Origin: Mytilinidion resinicola
Lineage: Eukaryota > Ascomycota > Dothideomycetes > Mytilinidiales > Mytilinidiaceae
Direction: 5' to 3'
DNA length: 64,000 bases
NCBI RefSeq assembly: GCF_010093595.1
Contig: NW_022985450.1
Location: 850,253-914,252, forward strand
The notes beneath the pieces are model-generated. The model was not told the origin of the DNA. It ran no database searches and worked only from the letters and a program-made list of their open reading frames with translations. How positions within the stretch are numbered: position 1 is the first letter of the stretch; every line of letters begins with the position of its first letter. Position numbers and translations under genes: made by a program. Of the stretch, positions 13,982-24,343 are shown piece by piece.

Positions 13982-15857
13982 ATGGTCGGCTTCAACGAGG
14001 AAGTCGAGAAGCACGAGCCTTCCGAGGCCTCGTCTGAGAACGGAGTCGCAGCAAACATCAACAACAACCCCGAGCTCGCCGCTGCTGCCACCGGCCAGCA
14101 GCACCTCGAGAAGGTCGGCACCTACGACAAAATCGAGATCACCGAGGAGGACTGCTACGACGAGCTTGGCTTCTCGTTCCCAACCTGGAAGAAATGGACC
14201 ATCCTCACCGTCGTCTTCTGGGTGCAAGTGTCTATGAACTTCAACACTAGTCTCTACTCCAACGCCGTCGGCGGCATCTCTAAAGAATTCGGTGTCAGCG
14301 AGCAAGCCGCCCGTCTCGGTGCCGCTCTTTTCCTGATCCTCTACGCTTTCGGATGCGAGCTGTGGGCGCCCTGGAGTGAAGAGCTGGGCCGATGGCCAAT
14401 CATGCAGTGCAGTCTGATGCTCGTGAACATCTGGCAACGTATGCGCCATTCCGCCCTCGACGTGAAATAATTGCTAACAAGTCGCAGTCCCCGTTGCTCT
14501 CGCAAAGAACTACGGCACCATCCTCGCCGGCCGTGTCCTCGGTGGTCTGTCCTCCGCTGGTGGCTCCGTCACCCTCGGAATGGTGGCCGATATGTGGGAT
14601 TCTGACAACCAACAATACGCTGTCGCATACGTCGTCTTCTCCTCCGTCGGTGGATCCGTGCTCGGACCTGTCGTTGGTGGTTTCGTTGAGGCATACTGCA
14701 GCTGGCGCTGGTGCATCTGGGTGCAGCTGATCTTCGGCGGTGTCGTCCAGGCGTCTCATTTCTTCCTTGTCCCCGAGACCCGCACGACCATCATGATGGA
14801 CAGAATCGCAAAGAAGCGCCGTGCTGAGGGCGAGAAGAACGGCAAAGAAGTGAACATCTGGGGCCCGAACGAACTCGTCCCCTTCAGAGACCGCTTCTCC
14901 GCCAAGGAGGTCGTGATTACTTGGATCCGACCCTTCAAGATGTTCCTTACCGAACCCATCGTCCTAGTCCTCTCCCTCCTCTCCGGTTTCTCCGATGCCC
15001 TTATCTTCATGTTCCTGCAATCCTTCTCCCTCGTCTACAAGCAGTGGAACTTCACCACAGTTGAGCTTGGCCTAGCCTTCATCCCTATTGGCATAGGCTA
15101 CTTCCTCGCCTGGTTCTCATTCTTCCCCGCCATTAAGCGAAACATCAAGGAGCGCGCCAACAAGCCAGACGACGAGCGCGCCCAGTACGAGTCCCGCCTC
15201 ACGTGGCTTCTCTACACCGCCCCCTGCCTTCCCATCGGCCTCATCGGTTTCGCCTGGACTTCCCTGCCCCAGTGCCACTGGATCGGCACCATGATCTTCT
15301 CCGCCATCATCGGTATCGCCAACTACTCCATCTACATGGCTACGATCGACTACATGATCTGCGCCTACGGCCCCTACTCCGCCTCCGCGACCGGTGGCAA
15401 CGGCTGGTCCCGCGATTTCCTAGCAGGTGTGCTGACCCTCCCTGCCACTCCGTTCTATTCAAACATCGGCGGCAAGGACCACCTCGAGTACGCCTCCACG
15501 ATCCTCTTCTGCATCGCCTTCTGCCTCGTCGCAGCCGTCTACGTCATCTACTGGAAGGGCCCCGCGCTCCGCAAACGCAGCCCCTTCGCCCAGCAGCTCA
15601 GCGCCGCCCGCGAGGCCGGTGGCCGCCGCATCAGCTCGATCCCGGGCTTGTACGGCTCCAACTACGGCAGTCGCAATGCGAGTCGCGCGGCGAGTATTGC
15701 GAGTGGCAGCCGTGGCCCGAGTCGCCGGGGCAGCTTTATCCCTTCACATTCCGGGCGCCCGTCAGCGGGTAGCAGGCAGCAGAGCCATGCGCAGATGGCA
15801 AAGAGGGTGGAGCAGGCGAATAAGCATCTGCGGGAGGAGCAGGTGGCTGAGCCGTAG
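13982..15857 (+). CDS. MFS drug:H+ antiporter, DHA1 type
   Basis: Two exons: 13982-14438 and 14488-15857; 49-bp intron with branch site TTGCTAAC; 608 aa. A cytosolic N-tail of about 75 residues leads into 12 predicted membrane spans. The antiporter motif C region (GGSVLGPVVGGFVEAY) in span 5 and the Gly-rich loop after span 2 place it with DHA1 plasma-membrane exporters of drugs, polyamines or toxic metabolites. The C-tail from about residue 525 is Ser/Arg-rich (SRNASRAASIASGSRG) and looks like a target for phosphorylation. Nearby genes do not indicate a substrate. Confidence 0.92.
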
Positions 15858-16110
15858 ATGGGTGGTTACATACATGTAAGGCTGTGAGATCTAGGGATTG
15901 GAGATGTGGACGGAGTTAGATCTCATTTGATGATTTTCTTTTCCTCTTGCATTGCATAGGGAGTTTGCGAATGATAGACAGATTTTCTTTGATACCCTCG
16001 TTCGGATTCGGATGGAATGAGGATGTATAGTAGGACAGGCATACATGGTTGCTCTGGAACAATATCACAACAATCGCATATTATCAAACATCTCGTCGTC
16101 TTCTATTGCA

Positions 16111-16326
16111 GTGCCTTACCAAAAGCCTTGCACATCTGCTCACCACCGTTTGAGGTAGTTCAGCGCAACATAAAAATCCCGACAATATTCAAAGACCTTG
16201 AGAGCGTGAATCAGACAGCTTTCATGCGCTTGCAGGCGGGCTGGCCTCCTGCGTGGCCGCTGTCTGTGGCGCTTCAGCACATCATCATACTCTGGAGGGA
16301 ATCAAAGACAATGTACCCAAAACTTA
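16111..16326. repeat. Dispersed MITE-like repeat, family B, copy 1
   Basis: Collinear with 30279-30490: both start GTGCC, have CACCACCGTT with G-A-G-G close behind, then TGTGRCGCTTC, and end at CCCAAACTT or CCCAAAACTT. The ends are weakly inverted relative to each other. No coding capacity. Confidence 0.6.
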
Positions 16327-16389
16327 TTTTCTGGTTATGTACGTTTCCCCATTTCTCAACCCTCATGCCGCGTCTGATCACATGCCCTT

Positions 16390-16456
16390 CACGTGCCACT
16401 TCCCCCCCTGTCCCGCTGACTAATCCCCCTCCCCTCTCTTTCGCTCAGGTATAAAA
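16390..16456 (+). promoter_or_regulatory. Promoter-like module A (CACGTG to TATAAAA)
   Basis: CACGTG at 16390, preceded by GATCACATG; about 50 bp of pyrimidine-rich DNA; TATAAAA at 16450, followed by CTCCTCGAACTT. Modules at 17667, 18395 and 19205 share this order. No gene follows. Confidence 0.4.
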
Positions 16457-16489
16457 CCTCGTCCTCTCCTCGAACTTCTCGGTTCTCCA

Positions 16490-16538
16490 GCAGGGAGGAA
16501 GGGAGGGAGGAAGGGAGGGAGGAAGGGAGGGAGGGGAC
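16490..16538 (+). repeat. A/G microsatellite (GGAAGGGAGGGA)n
   Basis: About four copies of a 12-bp purine unit on the plus strand, immediately downstream of module A; capable of unusual secondary structure. Confidence 0.8.
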
Positions 16539-16599
16539 ATTGGTTTGAAAAAAAAAAACGCTAACCACACACTTTTATGGCCGGTGCCTGGTTGGTGGT

Positions 16600-17042
16600 T
16601 GGGTGATCAAAAACTGTGGGTGCCTAAGGTCATGGAGGGGACTGGGTGGGCTGGAGATTCGGGCTGGATCAAAACATCCGGACGATCGATGCCATAGGGT
16701 GGAGGGTGTGGTGGTGGATCAAATTGCCTACGCGAACCTCTCATGGAGTGGTGGAGTACTGGAGGCTTCAAATCCATCGATGAAGGAAACGCCATGGGTT
16801 CGTGGTGTTGGATCAACAAATGAAGGAAGAGAGAGAGGCCATGGAGTGAGTGGTGGAGTGGTTGGTGGGCGCGGGGGGTTCAAAAACGACCCAAATACTA
16901 CGGTATGCGGAGGAGGTGGAGTGGTCGTGGATCAAAATCGCGAGTCAGGGGAAACCATGGAGAGGTGGAGGTGGAGTGGGTGTGAGTTCAAAATCTACCC
17001 ACTACTACGCTATGTGGAGGTGGAGTGGGTGTGGCTTCAACT
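16600..17042 (+). repeat. Degenerate array of about nine G-rich units
   Basis: Units of about 45-68 bp pair a G/T/A-rich stretch, often opening with CATGGAG and containing GGTGGAGTGG, with a closing GATCAA or TTCAA box. The closing boxes fall near 16604, 16667, 16717, 16766, 16811, 16879, 16930, 16986 and 17035. Unequal spacing argues against a translated repeat. Confidence 0.5.
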
Positions 17043-17666
17043 AACGAAGACACTGAGACTCATGGAGGGGAGTGGATGAAAAAACTGATACTTTTTGCCT
17101 TGTTATGGAGTACTGGATTTGGGGGGTCGGGGAGGCGGTTTTGGTTGCGGTGATGCCGTTCACTACACGCTCTCGAGGATGCGCTCTAGCATCGGCTTCG
17201 AACAATAGGTGCGCTCCTGAGTCCAGAGTGCCAGCCTCCGACGGACGAGAGAGGCGATAAGAAGCGATGAAAGGGGATGTTGGAGATCACCGGACCTGCG
17301 CGATTTGACCTCCACATTTCGGGAAGTCGTCCTCGAGTTTGCACCATCACGGGCAGCACTCCCACTCTTCAGCGCCGAGATGTCGACAACTCTGTCCGCC
17401 GCTCCCGCACCATCGCAAAATACCATCGAGATTGTTGATGGTGCCGCATGGACCTTTCTATCCCCTCTTGTTGAACCACGAACGTCCACCCTCCTACTTC
17501 TCAAACCAACTTCCCAAAACGAGGCGACGTTTTATACCCTAGTCCCAGCGACGAAGCCTGATAGTCAGCTGATTTGGATCTCCCTCATCCCCAATCGCTC
17601 CCCTTTCCACTGCCCCTGCCGCTTGAAAGTAGATCGTGCCTCTACGTTCGCGATCACATCGCTTCT

Positions 17667-17830
17667 CACGTGACTGCTGAGTCACCGCTTCTCCGACGCG
17701 TATAAGAGCTTCTCTCCGCCTCGGGCCCACCCTTCCCTCACAGAAGGTCGACGACGCTTTGACCACGATCAAAACGTTCAGCTGAAGGGTGCCCATGGGG
17801 GTCGGGGTGTCGGCGGAGGATCGAAATGAG
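17667..17830 (+). promoter_or_regulatory. Promoter-like module B with CATGGG unit
   Basis: GATCACATCGCTTCT then CACGTG at 17667, TATAAG at 17701, and a CATGGGGGTCGGGGTGTCGG unit starting at 17794, 93 bp after the TATA. Close parallel to module C. Confidence 0.4.
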
Positions 17831-18394
17831 CGGAATCTTCAATGTGTGTGGAGGGTCGTGGCTGGGGATCAACGTTATACAACAACCTAGACGATGGGTG
17901 GAAAATTAAGGTCAGGGATCGAACACATCTACCGATGAGGCCGATGTCTTGGGGTCGGCCTTCGTGGCGGGGGGAGGCTCAACGCTGATCGATCGAATGG
18001 ATGATGTGGAGGGGGTGTACCGCGAGCTCGATGATGGAGTCCATCTCTAAGAAGACTAAGACGTCTCCGTGACACTGCGATGATGCGCTCCTCCGGTTCT
18101 ATGTTACTATAGGTAGCGGCTTCGAGGGTTACAGACGAAGATCCTCGGCGGAATTTCTTTGACAACTTCTCGGGCCCGCCCACAGCTTCCATAGGAAGTT
18201 GAGGTGGACTTTTTGATTCCCAGCTCCCAGACATAGCTCCATCGTCTTTCAAAGTCTGAACCAGGGCTTCCAACATGGCTCTTCTGGAGCTGATCTATTG
18301 ATCTCCGTGAAACCGCTCTTGCACAATCTAGACACGATTGAATGTCGAGGCTTTATGCCTAAGCCTATGAAACGAAACATGACTGCACCGTTCT

Positions 18395-18615
18395 CACGTG
18401 CATTTTCGTGATAAACGTGGGCTGCGGCCTTCAGCGCCAGAACGCTCTAGTCACGCTTTGGCACTTACCTCATCTCTCTCCTCCACGGGGTATATAATCC
18501 TCTCCGCAGTAGAAACTGAGTTCCTTTCTCCAGGGAGTGCGGGCGCGTTCGCGAGTATCAACATCAATAACATGGTGACTTCATGGGAGTGGGGTGTCGG
18601 CGAGGTTCAACAACC
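18395..18615 (+). promoter_or_regulatory. Promoter-like module C with CATGGG unit
   Basis: GCACCGTTCT then CACGTG at 18395, TATATAA at 18491, and CATGGGAGTGGGGTGTCGGC at 18582, 91 bp after the TATA. An open frame (18398-18874) crosses it but has no domain. Confidence 0.4.
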
Positions 18616-19204
18616 CTTACTCTACCTATCAATGGGGAGGAGTTGGACCGGGCCGATCTTGGAAGAACGCTGGAAATTGGGAAAGCATGTTGGTGTTGTC
18701 GACGTGGAATCAAACCATCCTTTCCTCAACTTCCGGAGGGAGAGGGTGGGAAATGGACGTCGTGTTGCAAGAGACGACAAGGATAACCAAGATGCGGTGC
18801 GTTGGCGGGTGCGGATCAAAAGCCGAAGTGGTAGATGTCCATGGAGAGGGAGAGCGGCCTGGGGCCAACGTTAGCACTTCATGCTAATGGTCATCTCCGA
18901 TTGGAACTACTGTTGTTAATTAAGAATACGAGTACAGAAAGGTAGGGGTTCGTGAGATAGAATGACTGGCATCATTGCTGGGTCTTCACGAGTGGCGAAA
19001 CTTCCACAAGCCACGTCTCCATGAGGAGACGTTTGACGAATTCTTTTTGAAGAAGTTCCGTCCCCCAGCCCACGCAGCACTGCCATCGAGATGGGATGCT
19101 CCATATTTTGATCCACACTTCGCTCTCGACGAAAAAACGTGACTTGTCACCTGAACCAGAACCTGCCAGCGAACTCTGGATGCCACAGAAGCCATGCGTT
19201 ATAT

Positions 19205-19265
19205 CACGTGTCAACGCCCTCACCTTTTTCCTTTCCTTCTCCCGGGTATAAAAGCTCCTCGAACT
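19205..19265 (+). promoter_or_regulatory. Promoter-like module D
   Basis: CACGTG at 19205, pyrimidine tract, TATAAAA at 19247, followed by CTCCTCGAACTT exactly as in module A. Only an 11-codon frame follows, then the convergent FAD monooxygenase gene. Confidence 0.4.
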
Positions 19266-19470
19266 TATGGATCTCGATCTCCTTCCACAGCTTCGCTTGT
19301 AAAGTATGATTGGAAAAGGGGTACAAGGAGTGGCTATGACTCGCACAGTAAAACACTTGGCTTGAATGGATTGCCGTTTTATACATATACAAATCGTGGA
19401 GGAGATGAAGCTCCCTCCGACACAGAGCTTTTCTATCGATTCTCACGGCACCCGATAACACATCCGTAAC

Positions 19471-20727
19471 TCACTTAGCGTCCCCTTCATCAAAGCTTGG
19501 GTACTTTGGCAATGAAAAATTCTCGCTATAACCATGGTCACCAATTTTCATCGCTAGCCATGGAATTGCCATGAGCTTGGAGAACGCCCAAACCAAGGCC
19601 TGAATCAGCCATCTCTTCCATGCCGTCTCGGGATGCGCAATGGCTGGGAAGAAGAAGGGGATCTGCTGCGTCTTCTCAACGAATGGGCGAAAGATGCTTT
19701 CGTAAGCCTCAAGCGCCTTTGACAGGTGTTCGCCGTCGTCGAGCTTGCTCAGTTCGCCAGCTAGGATGTAGGCCCCGGTTATGGCCAGCGAAGTGCCCAT
19801 CCCTGTGAGTGGCGTCGGGGCATACGCGGCGTCTCCTAGGCAGACAACGCGAGAAGTGAACCATTTGGACATCTTTATCTGCGCAATTTCGTGGAAGTAG
19901 AAGTCGGGCGCTTGATCCATGGCGTCCAGGAGCCTCTCCGCTTGCCATCCTGAGCCTACAAACTCTCTCCTCAAGAGATCTTGCTGCGTCTGTCGGTCAC
20001 TCTTGGATGCCTCCAGCCACGCCTTTTCCTGGGAGCTATTGCAGGGCATAAGAGAGAACAGAGCCCTTATGGTGCTGTGTGGGTCGGGCCTGATACTCAT
20101 GAATCGTGATGGAAGAGCCAGGTAGATGTTCCACCAGTCGTTGTCGATGGGTAGGCGTGGAACGGTCCAGTACGCGACGTAATTACCCTTATGAATTACA
20201 TTGACAGAGTCTGGAGGGAAGCACTGCTTTCGCACCTTTGACCATTGGCCGTCTGCTGCGACCAAAAGGTCGAAGTCCTGCACCTCCCCATTGCTGAGTT
20301 CAACCTTGACGGAATCCCCATCATTCGAGACGACTTTCTTGATCATGGTACCGAACAAGTACTTCACATTCGGAAGGTCTTTCGTAGCCTCGTGGAGGAT
20401 CGCTGCCAAGTCTGCGCGAAGAATCTCAAAATCCGAAGTGAGGCTAACACTCCTTCCTGGACCCTTCGAGATTGGAAAGGATGCAAATGGCTGTCCCGTT
20501 GGACTGATGAACTGGGTCCCCTTTTCTGTCGTGTTGAATTGCCGAAGTCGATCCATGAGCCCCATCTTCTTGATGACTGTGAGGGCGCCGCCTTCTATGT
20601 CAACGTTCTGCCCATGGGGGAGAAGTGAGTGGCTCTTCTCGACGATGGTGATGCGTGCCCCGGCCTTTGCCAGGAACCAAGCTAGTGTGGGCCCAGCGAT
20701 GCCTGCTCCACTGATCAGGACGCGCAT
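19471..20727 (-). CDS. FAD-dependent monooxygenase (aromatic hydroxylase type)
   Basis: Single exon, 418 aa from the ATG at 20727. The N-terminus is the FAD-binding Rossmann motif GxGxxG (MRVLISGAGIAGPTLAWFLA). The DG motif is VAADGQWSKVRK at about residues 160-172, and the FAD-ribityl GD motif is CLGDAAYAPTPLTGMG at about 295-312. These are class A flavin monooxygenase hallmarks; the order and length resemble TetX-like and polyketide hydroxylases that use NAD(P)H and O2. It is divergent from the Zn2Cys6 gene at 21417 across about 690 bp, an arrangement often seen for an enzyme and its own regulator, but the substrate is unknown. Confidence 0.9.
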   Translation of the reverse strand: MRVLISGAGIAGPTLAWFLAKAGARITIVEKSHSLLPHGQNVDIEGGALTVIKKMGLMDRLRQFNTTEKGTQFISPTGQPFASFPISKGPGRSVSLTSDFEILRADLAAILHEATKDLPNVKYLFGTMIKKVVSNDGDSVKVELSNGEVQDFDLLVAADGQWSKVRKQCFPPDSVNVIHKGNYVAYWTVPRLPIDNDWWNIYLALPSRFMSIRPDPHSTIRALFSLMPCNSSQEKAWLEASKSDRQTQQDLLRREFVGSGWQAERLLDAMDQAPDFYFHEIAQIKMSKWFTSRVVCLGDAAYAPTPLTGMGTSLAITGAYILAGELSKLDDGEHLSKALEAYESIFRPFVEKTQQIPFFFPAIAHPETAWKRWLIQALVWAFSKLMAIPWLAMKIGDHGYSENFSLPKYPSFDEGDAK

Positions 20728-21416
20728 GGCAAGCCTCAAGGTAGTCGTGAAAGTAAGAAAAAGGTTGGTACCTTGAGGGATGGAGAGGATGGATGTTCGG
20801 AGATTGATGCAAGCACTGCCATTTTTAAATAGCTTTTGGTTGAGCTGTGTAGCGAAGAAGGAAACTTCGGGCTCGGAGTAGAAGGGATGATATCAAGTGA
20901 GGTGAGAGTGTTAGGTGGGAGAATCTGTTCTGTGAGATGAGCTCGGGCGTCCGAGGCCCGAACCCGAGCGACCAATCAGAAGCTATATAATATCGGCAAC
21001 TAATAACGATGTCTGGTTTCTAGTGTCGCCGTTATACGGTGCTAGAAGTCCTCCAATTGGCGAAATGACCTCGTGACTGCCAAAATCTGGACTATAGAGA
21101 TCATTTGGAAACATCTCGCCGCGCTTGTAAAGCCTCGAGAATGCTAAGACAAACCAGAAAGTCTCGCTTTGCGAATAGCTACTTTCCCAATGGCTTCGAG
21201 ACGCTTACTAGACTATCTCCAGGAACACATAAGAGCACTCCCAAGCACGTTCTAACACATTGTTAGAAGATCGGAAAAAAGTATGATACCGGCGTGGTGG
21301 GCAGGGGTGGGTTCACTAGCGCGGCATAAGTCGTGATGACATAATGATGGCTGCACTCTTCCCAACTCTTTGTCGACTCTTCATCTTCGCAGGCTTCGCT
21401 GCTATGCTTAAATGCC
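20728..21416. promoter_or_regulatory. Shared divergent upstream region
   Basis: Between the FAD monooxygenase (minus) and the Zn2Cys6 regulator (plus). TTTTTAAATAG lies about 95 bp upstream of the monooxygenase start, and TATATAATAT occurs near 20983. The short open frame here is leader sequence. Confidence 0.45.
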
Positions 21417-24343
21417 ATGGCAACTGCAACTTCCCTTTCATCGGCCTCTCATGGTAGACCTACTTACTCCTGCATTCGGTGCGCTGACCGAAAAGTCAAA
21501 TGCGACCGGCAAACCCCATGCAGTGCTTGTGTTAAGCATAAAGTAGACTGCGTCTTCAACCACTCGCAGCCACCTCGAAAAAGACAGAAACGTATCAACG
21601 ACCAGATCCTCACTGATCGCCTCAAACACTACGAAGCACTACTTCAAGAGCAAGGCATTGACCCAAGCAAGCTCCCAGATACTCCTGACTCTGAGCCGCG
21701 TCGCAGCTCGGGTCACACAGCGGCAGTGGCCACGAAAGAATCTCAATTGCAAAGCCCCTTTTCTATTGAGATTGAGTCAAACCGATCTACCCGCAGGACA
21801 CAATCAGGACATGGCCATGGCCGCTTCAAGTTCGTCGAAACGTGAGTTCCTTCGCAATGTTTGTCTGTGGCTATACACTGATACCTACCTAGCAACTTAT
21901 GGACGAGAGTGGTAGATGAGGTGAGCAGCTTGAGTTGATATCTAGTGATAGGTCATAAGTCTGTGCACACGCGTTTATCACCACTTGGGGTAACCCCCCA
22001 CACCAGGTATGAAAAAAGGGGCACATACATCAAGTACTCGGCCCATGTGTATACCTGTCTGCCGCTGCGTGAAGTGCTTCAACAAGTTTCCACATAGACC
22101 AAAGTAAACGGCTTTTATCTTGTTCCAATCCCTGAAAATTATCTGAAGCATCCCAAGCAGTGGCGGACAGGTGTACAGATGAGACAGCTTGTTCCGGAAT
22201 TAGTTTGCGACCTTTTTCATGCCCCGCGTGCCCCCATGGACTTTCAAAAAAGTAGGCGCGATGTCAAGTTTCAAGTAGTGCAAATTAGAATGCCTCTTGA
22301 CTAATTGGCTGCTCACTAGCTGGGCTGCTCCTCACTGTGGTGTCGAGTGAGCAAAACTTGAGCCAAGAGGCAGTTTAATTTGCACTGCTTGAAACTTGAC
22401 ATCGCGCCTAAGTTTCTGATATTCCATGGGAGCACCCCAAGCGGTGGTAAACGCGTCCTCGCAGACTTATGACCAGTAATGTTTATCTTTCACTGGAGCG
22501 CTTGTTCAAGGATGTCTACTAATAGGACCATTAGTCACACGATCCTGAGGATACTCTGGAGGATTCCTCAAATGATGCGAGCGACCTAGAAGCATTCGAA
22601 GATGACTTCGGATTTGTGCTCAACAGTCAATCGAAATCTAACACTAGGTGCCGCCATCCACCGCCCGAACGCATACTTCAAATATGGCAGATTTTCGTAG
22701 AGAATGTCGATCCTCTGACCAAGGTCGTTCACGTCCCTACGCTACGATCGGCAATTCAGAAAGCTGCAAGCATTATCGGGGCCATACCGCGGAGCTTCGA
22801 AGCACTCATGTTTGCTATCTACGGCGCGGCCGTCATGACGCTTAAAGATGACGAGTGCGAAGAAAGACTCGGCGAGCCTCGTAAGGCTCTTCTATCACGA
22901 TATATATCCGCCACGAAAGCAGCATTATCGCGAGCCAAGTTCATGGGAACTACCAGCCTCGTTGTTCTTCAGGCATTGGTCCTTCATGTCCTCTCGGTGC
23001 GAGATATCTACGAGCCACGTGCTGTTTGGTCCTTGACAGGCGTGGCTGTTCGCATCGCGCAGGGCATGGGCCTTGAGCGCGACGGAGTATATTTAGGCCT
23101 TCCTCCATTCGAAACTGAGATGCGGCGACGTATCTGGTGGCTGCTCAAGACGCACGACTTCCGTACCGCTGAACTTTGTGGCCTCGCTAAATTTCGAGAT
23201 CTTGACATGGGTGACGAGAGCACGAAGTGGCCGACCAACGTCAACGATGACCAACTCTTTCCAGGCATGCCTTCACTCGTGGCAGAGTCAAACAAATTGA
23301 CAGATCTCGTCTTTGTTGCCTTGAGATACGAGCTTGCCAATTTCGCGGCCGGCCGTGTCGCGAGGTTCCGCCAGCAAGGAAAGACTTCGAGTCAATGGGA
23401 CCTCCATGCGTCAGGGAGCGAAAAGGTGGACATGGATGAAATTATCAAAGAGCTCGAAGAGATGCTCGAAACGAAGTACCTCCGCTACTGCGACCCTTCA
23501 CAGCCGTTGCACCTTATGGCAATGCTAGTAGCCCGGTTTGCCTTGAACATCATCCGCTTTCTGACACATCATCCACGAAGATGGGCCAGCATAGAGCAGA
23601 CACCGCTTTCCGAGCGTCAGTGGGGCTGGGAGATCAGTGTAAAGCTTCTCGAGCAGCATAACATGGTGCTGTCCAATCCCCAACTCAAGCAATTTGCGTG
23701 GCATGCGCCATATTTCCAGCAATGGCACGCTTTCATCCACGTACTTGATACCCTCAGAGCCGATCCACTCATAGCAGACGCCGAGAAAGCATGGCAACTT
23801 ATTAGCAACATATACGAGAACACACCCGATATGGTATTCGATACGAAAAAGCCTATACACGTGGCTATAGGCAATCTATGTCTGAAAGGCTACGGTGATC
23901 GCGAAGCTGCACTGCAACACGGAAGCGCATGTCCGCCAACACCGGGTTTTATATTGCAGCTACGCCAACAGCGTGAGGTCGCAAAGGCTAAAAAGCAAGC
24001 GCGAGATGCAAAGATTAATGGACCTGTGAATCCAGTCAGTCTCGGCCAGGCAAATGCCAGCGTCATCAACTTGAGCGATACCCTAGAATCGACGTATCTT
24101 CAGCAGAGTACAACGGCACACCAGCTAGATTTAACCCAAACCGGCGGCGCCTCTGGAGGAGATCCGCTTTGGTTCGTTAACGGGTTTGATGATGGCGGAG
24201 CCAGCGGTTTGGACGATGTGATGGACATGGACCTCGATTTCTTGGTGGCCCAAGGTCCCAATTTGGATGACAATGCTACCCCGCCCATCACCTGGGAGCA
24301 ATGGGACGCTTGGATTGCTGACTCCAACGTGATGCGTCCGTAA
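21417..24343 (+). CDS. Zn2Cys6 transcription factor with fungal_trans domain, MITE-loaded intron
   Basis: Three exons: 21417-21841, 21893-21920 (only 28 nt) and 22535-24343; 753 aa. The zinc cluster is YSCIRCADRKVKCDRQTPC with SACVKHKVDCVF, followed by a basic linker and a short coiled coil (RLKHYEALLQEQG). Exon 2 encodes the conserved NLWTRVVDE. The fungal_trans domain, about residues 215-450, includes the landmark VRIAQGMGLERDGVYLGL...EMRRRIWW. Intron 2 is 614 bp, roughly ten times normal, because nested inverted-repeat elements occupy 21951-22474; its acceptor (CTACTAAT...TTAG) is intact, so splicing should still work. It probably regulates the adjacent FAD monooxygenase. Confidence 0.88.
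21951..22474. mobile_element. Nested TIR (MITE-like) insertion in an intron
   Basis: The ends form inverted repeats of about 43 bp (GGTCATAAGTCTG... at 21951; its complement ends at 22474). Inside are a second inverted pair (about 22047-22177), related to the 24846-24988 repeat, and a third element at 22255-22408. No transposase is encoded. Removing it leaves an intron of about 90 bp. Confidence 0.75.
22255..22408. mobile_element. Foldback MITE with TA target duplication
   Basis: 154 bp with near-perfect 45-bp inverted ends starting GGCGCGATGTCAAGTTTCAA and ending in the complement; flanked on both sides by TA, as for Tc1/mariner-type insertions. It sits inside the larger element. Confidence 0.75.

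Larger units (their letters stand above)
15858..19470. other. 3.6-kb gene-poor region with repeated promoter-like modules
   Basis: No open frame here has domain support. Content in order: a 216-bp dispersed repeat (16111-16326); four CACGTG...TATA modules; an A/G microsatellite (16490-16538); an array of about nine G-rich units (16600-17040); and two further copies of a CATGGG-type unit near 17794 and 18582. Two minus-strand open frames (17163-17504 and 17929-18276) share a short similar stretch (GAGCGCATC) and may be duplicated relics. The modules are listed separately. Confidence 0.55.

Noticed and set aside
16603..17079. 158-codon frame across the G-rich array
   Set aside because: Units differ by lengths not divisible by three, so the frame is not conserved between them.
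18398..18874. 158-codon frame downstream of module C
   Set aside because: The parallel module B has no matching frame; the alignment has single-base indels; no domain.
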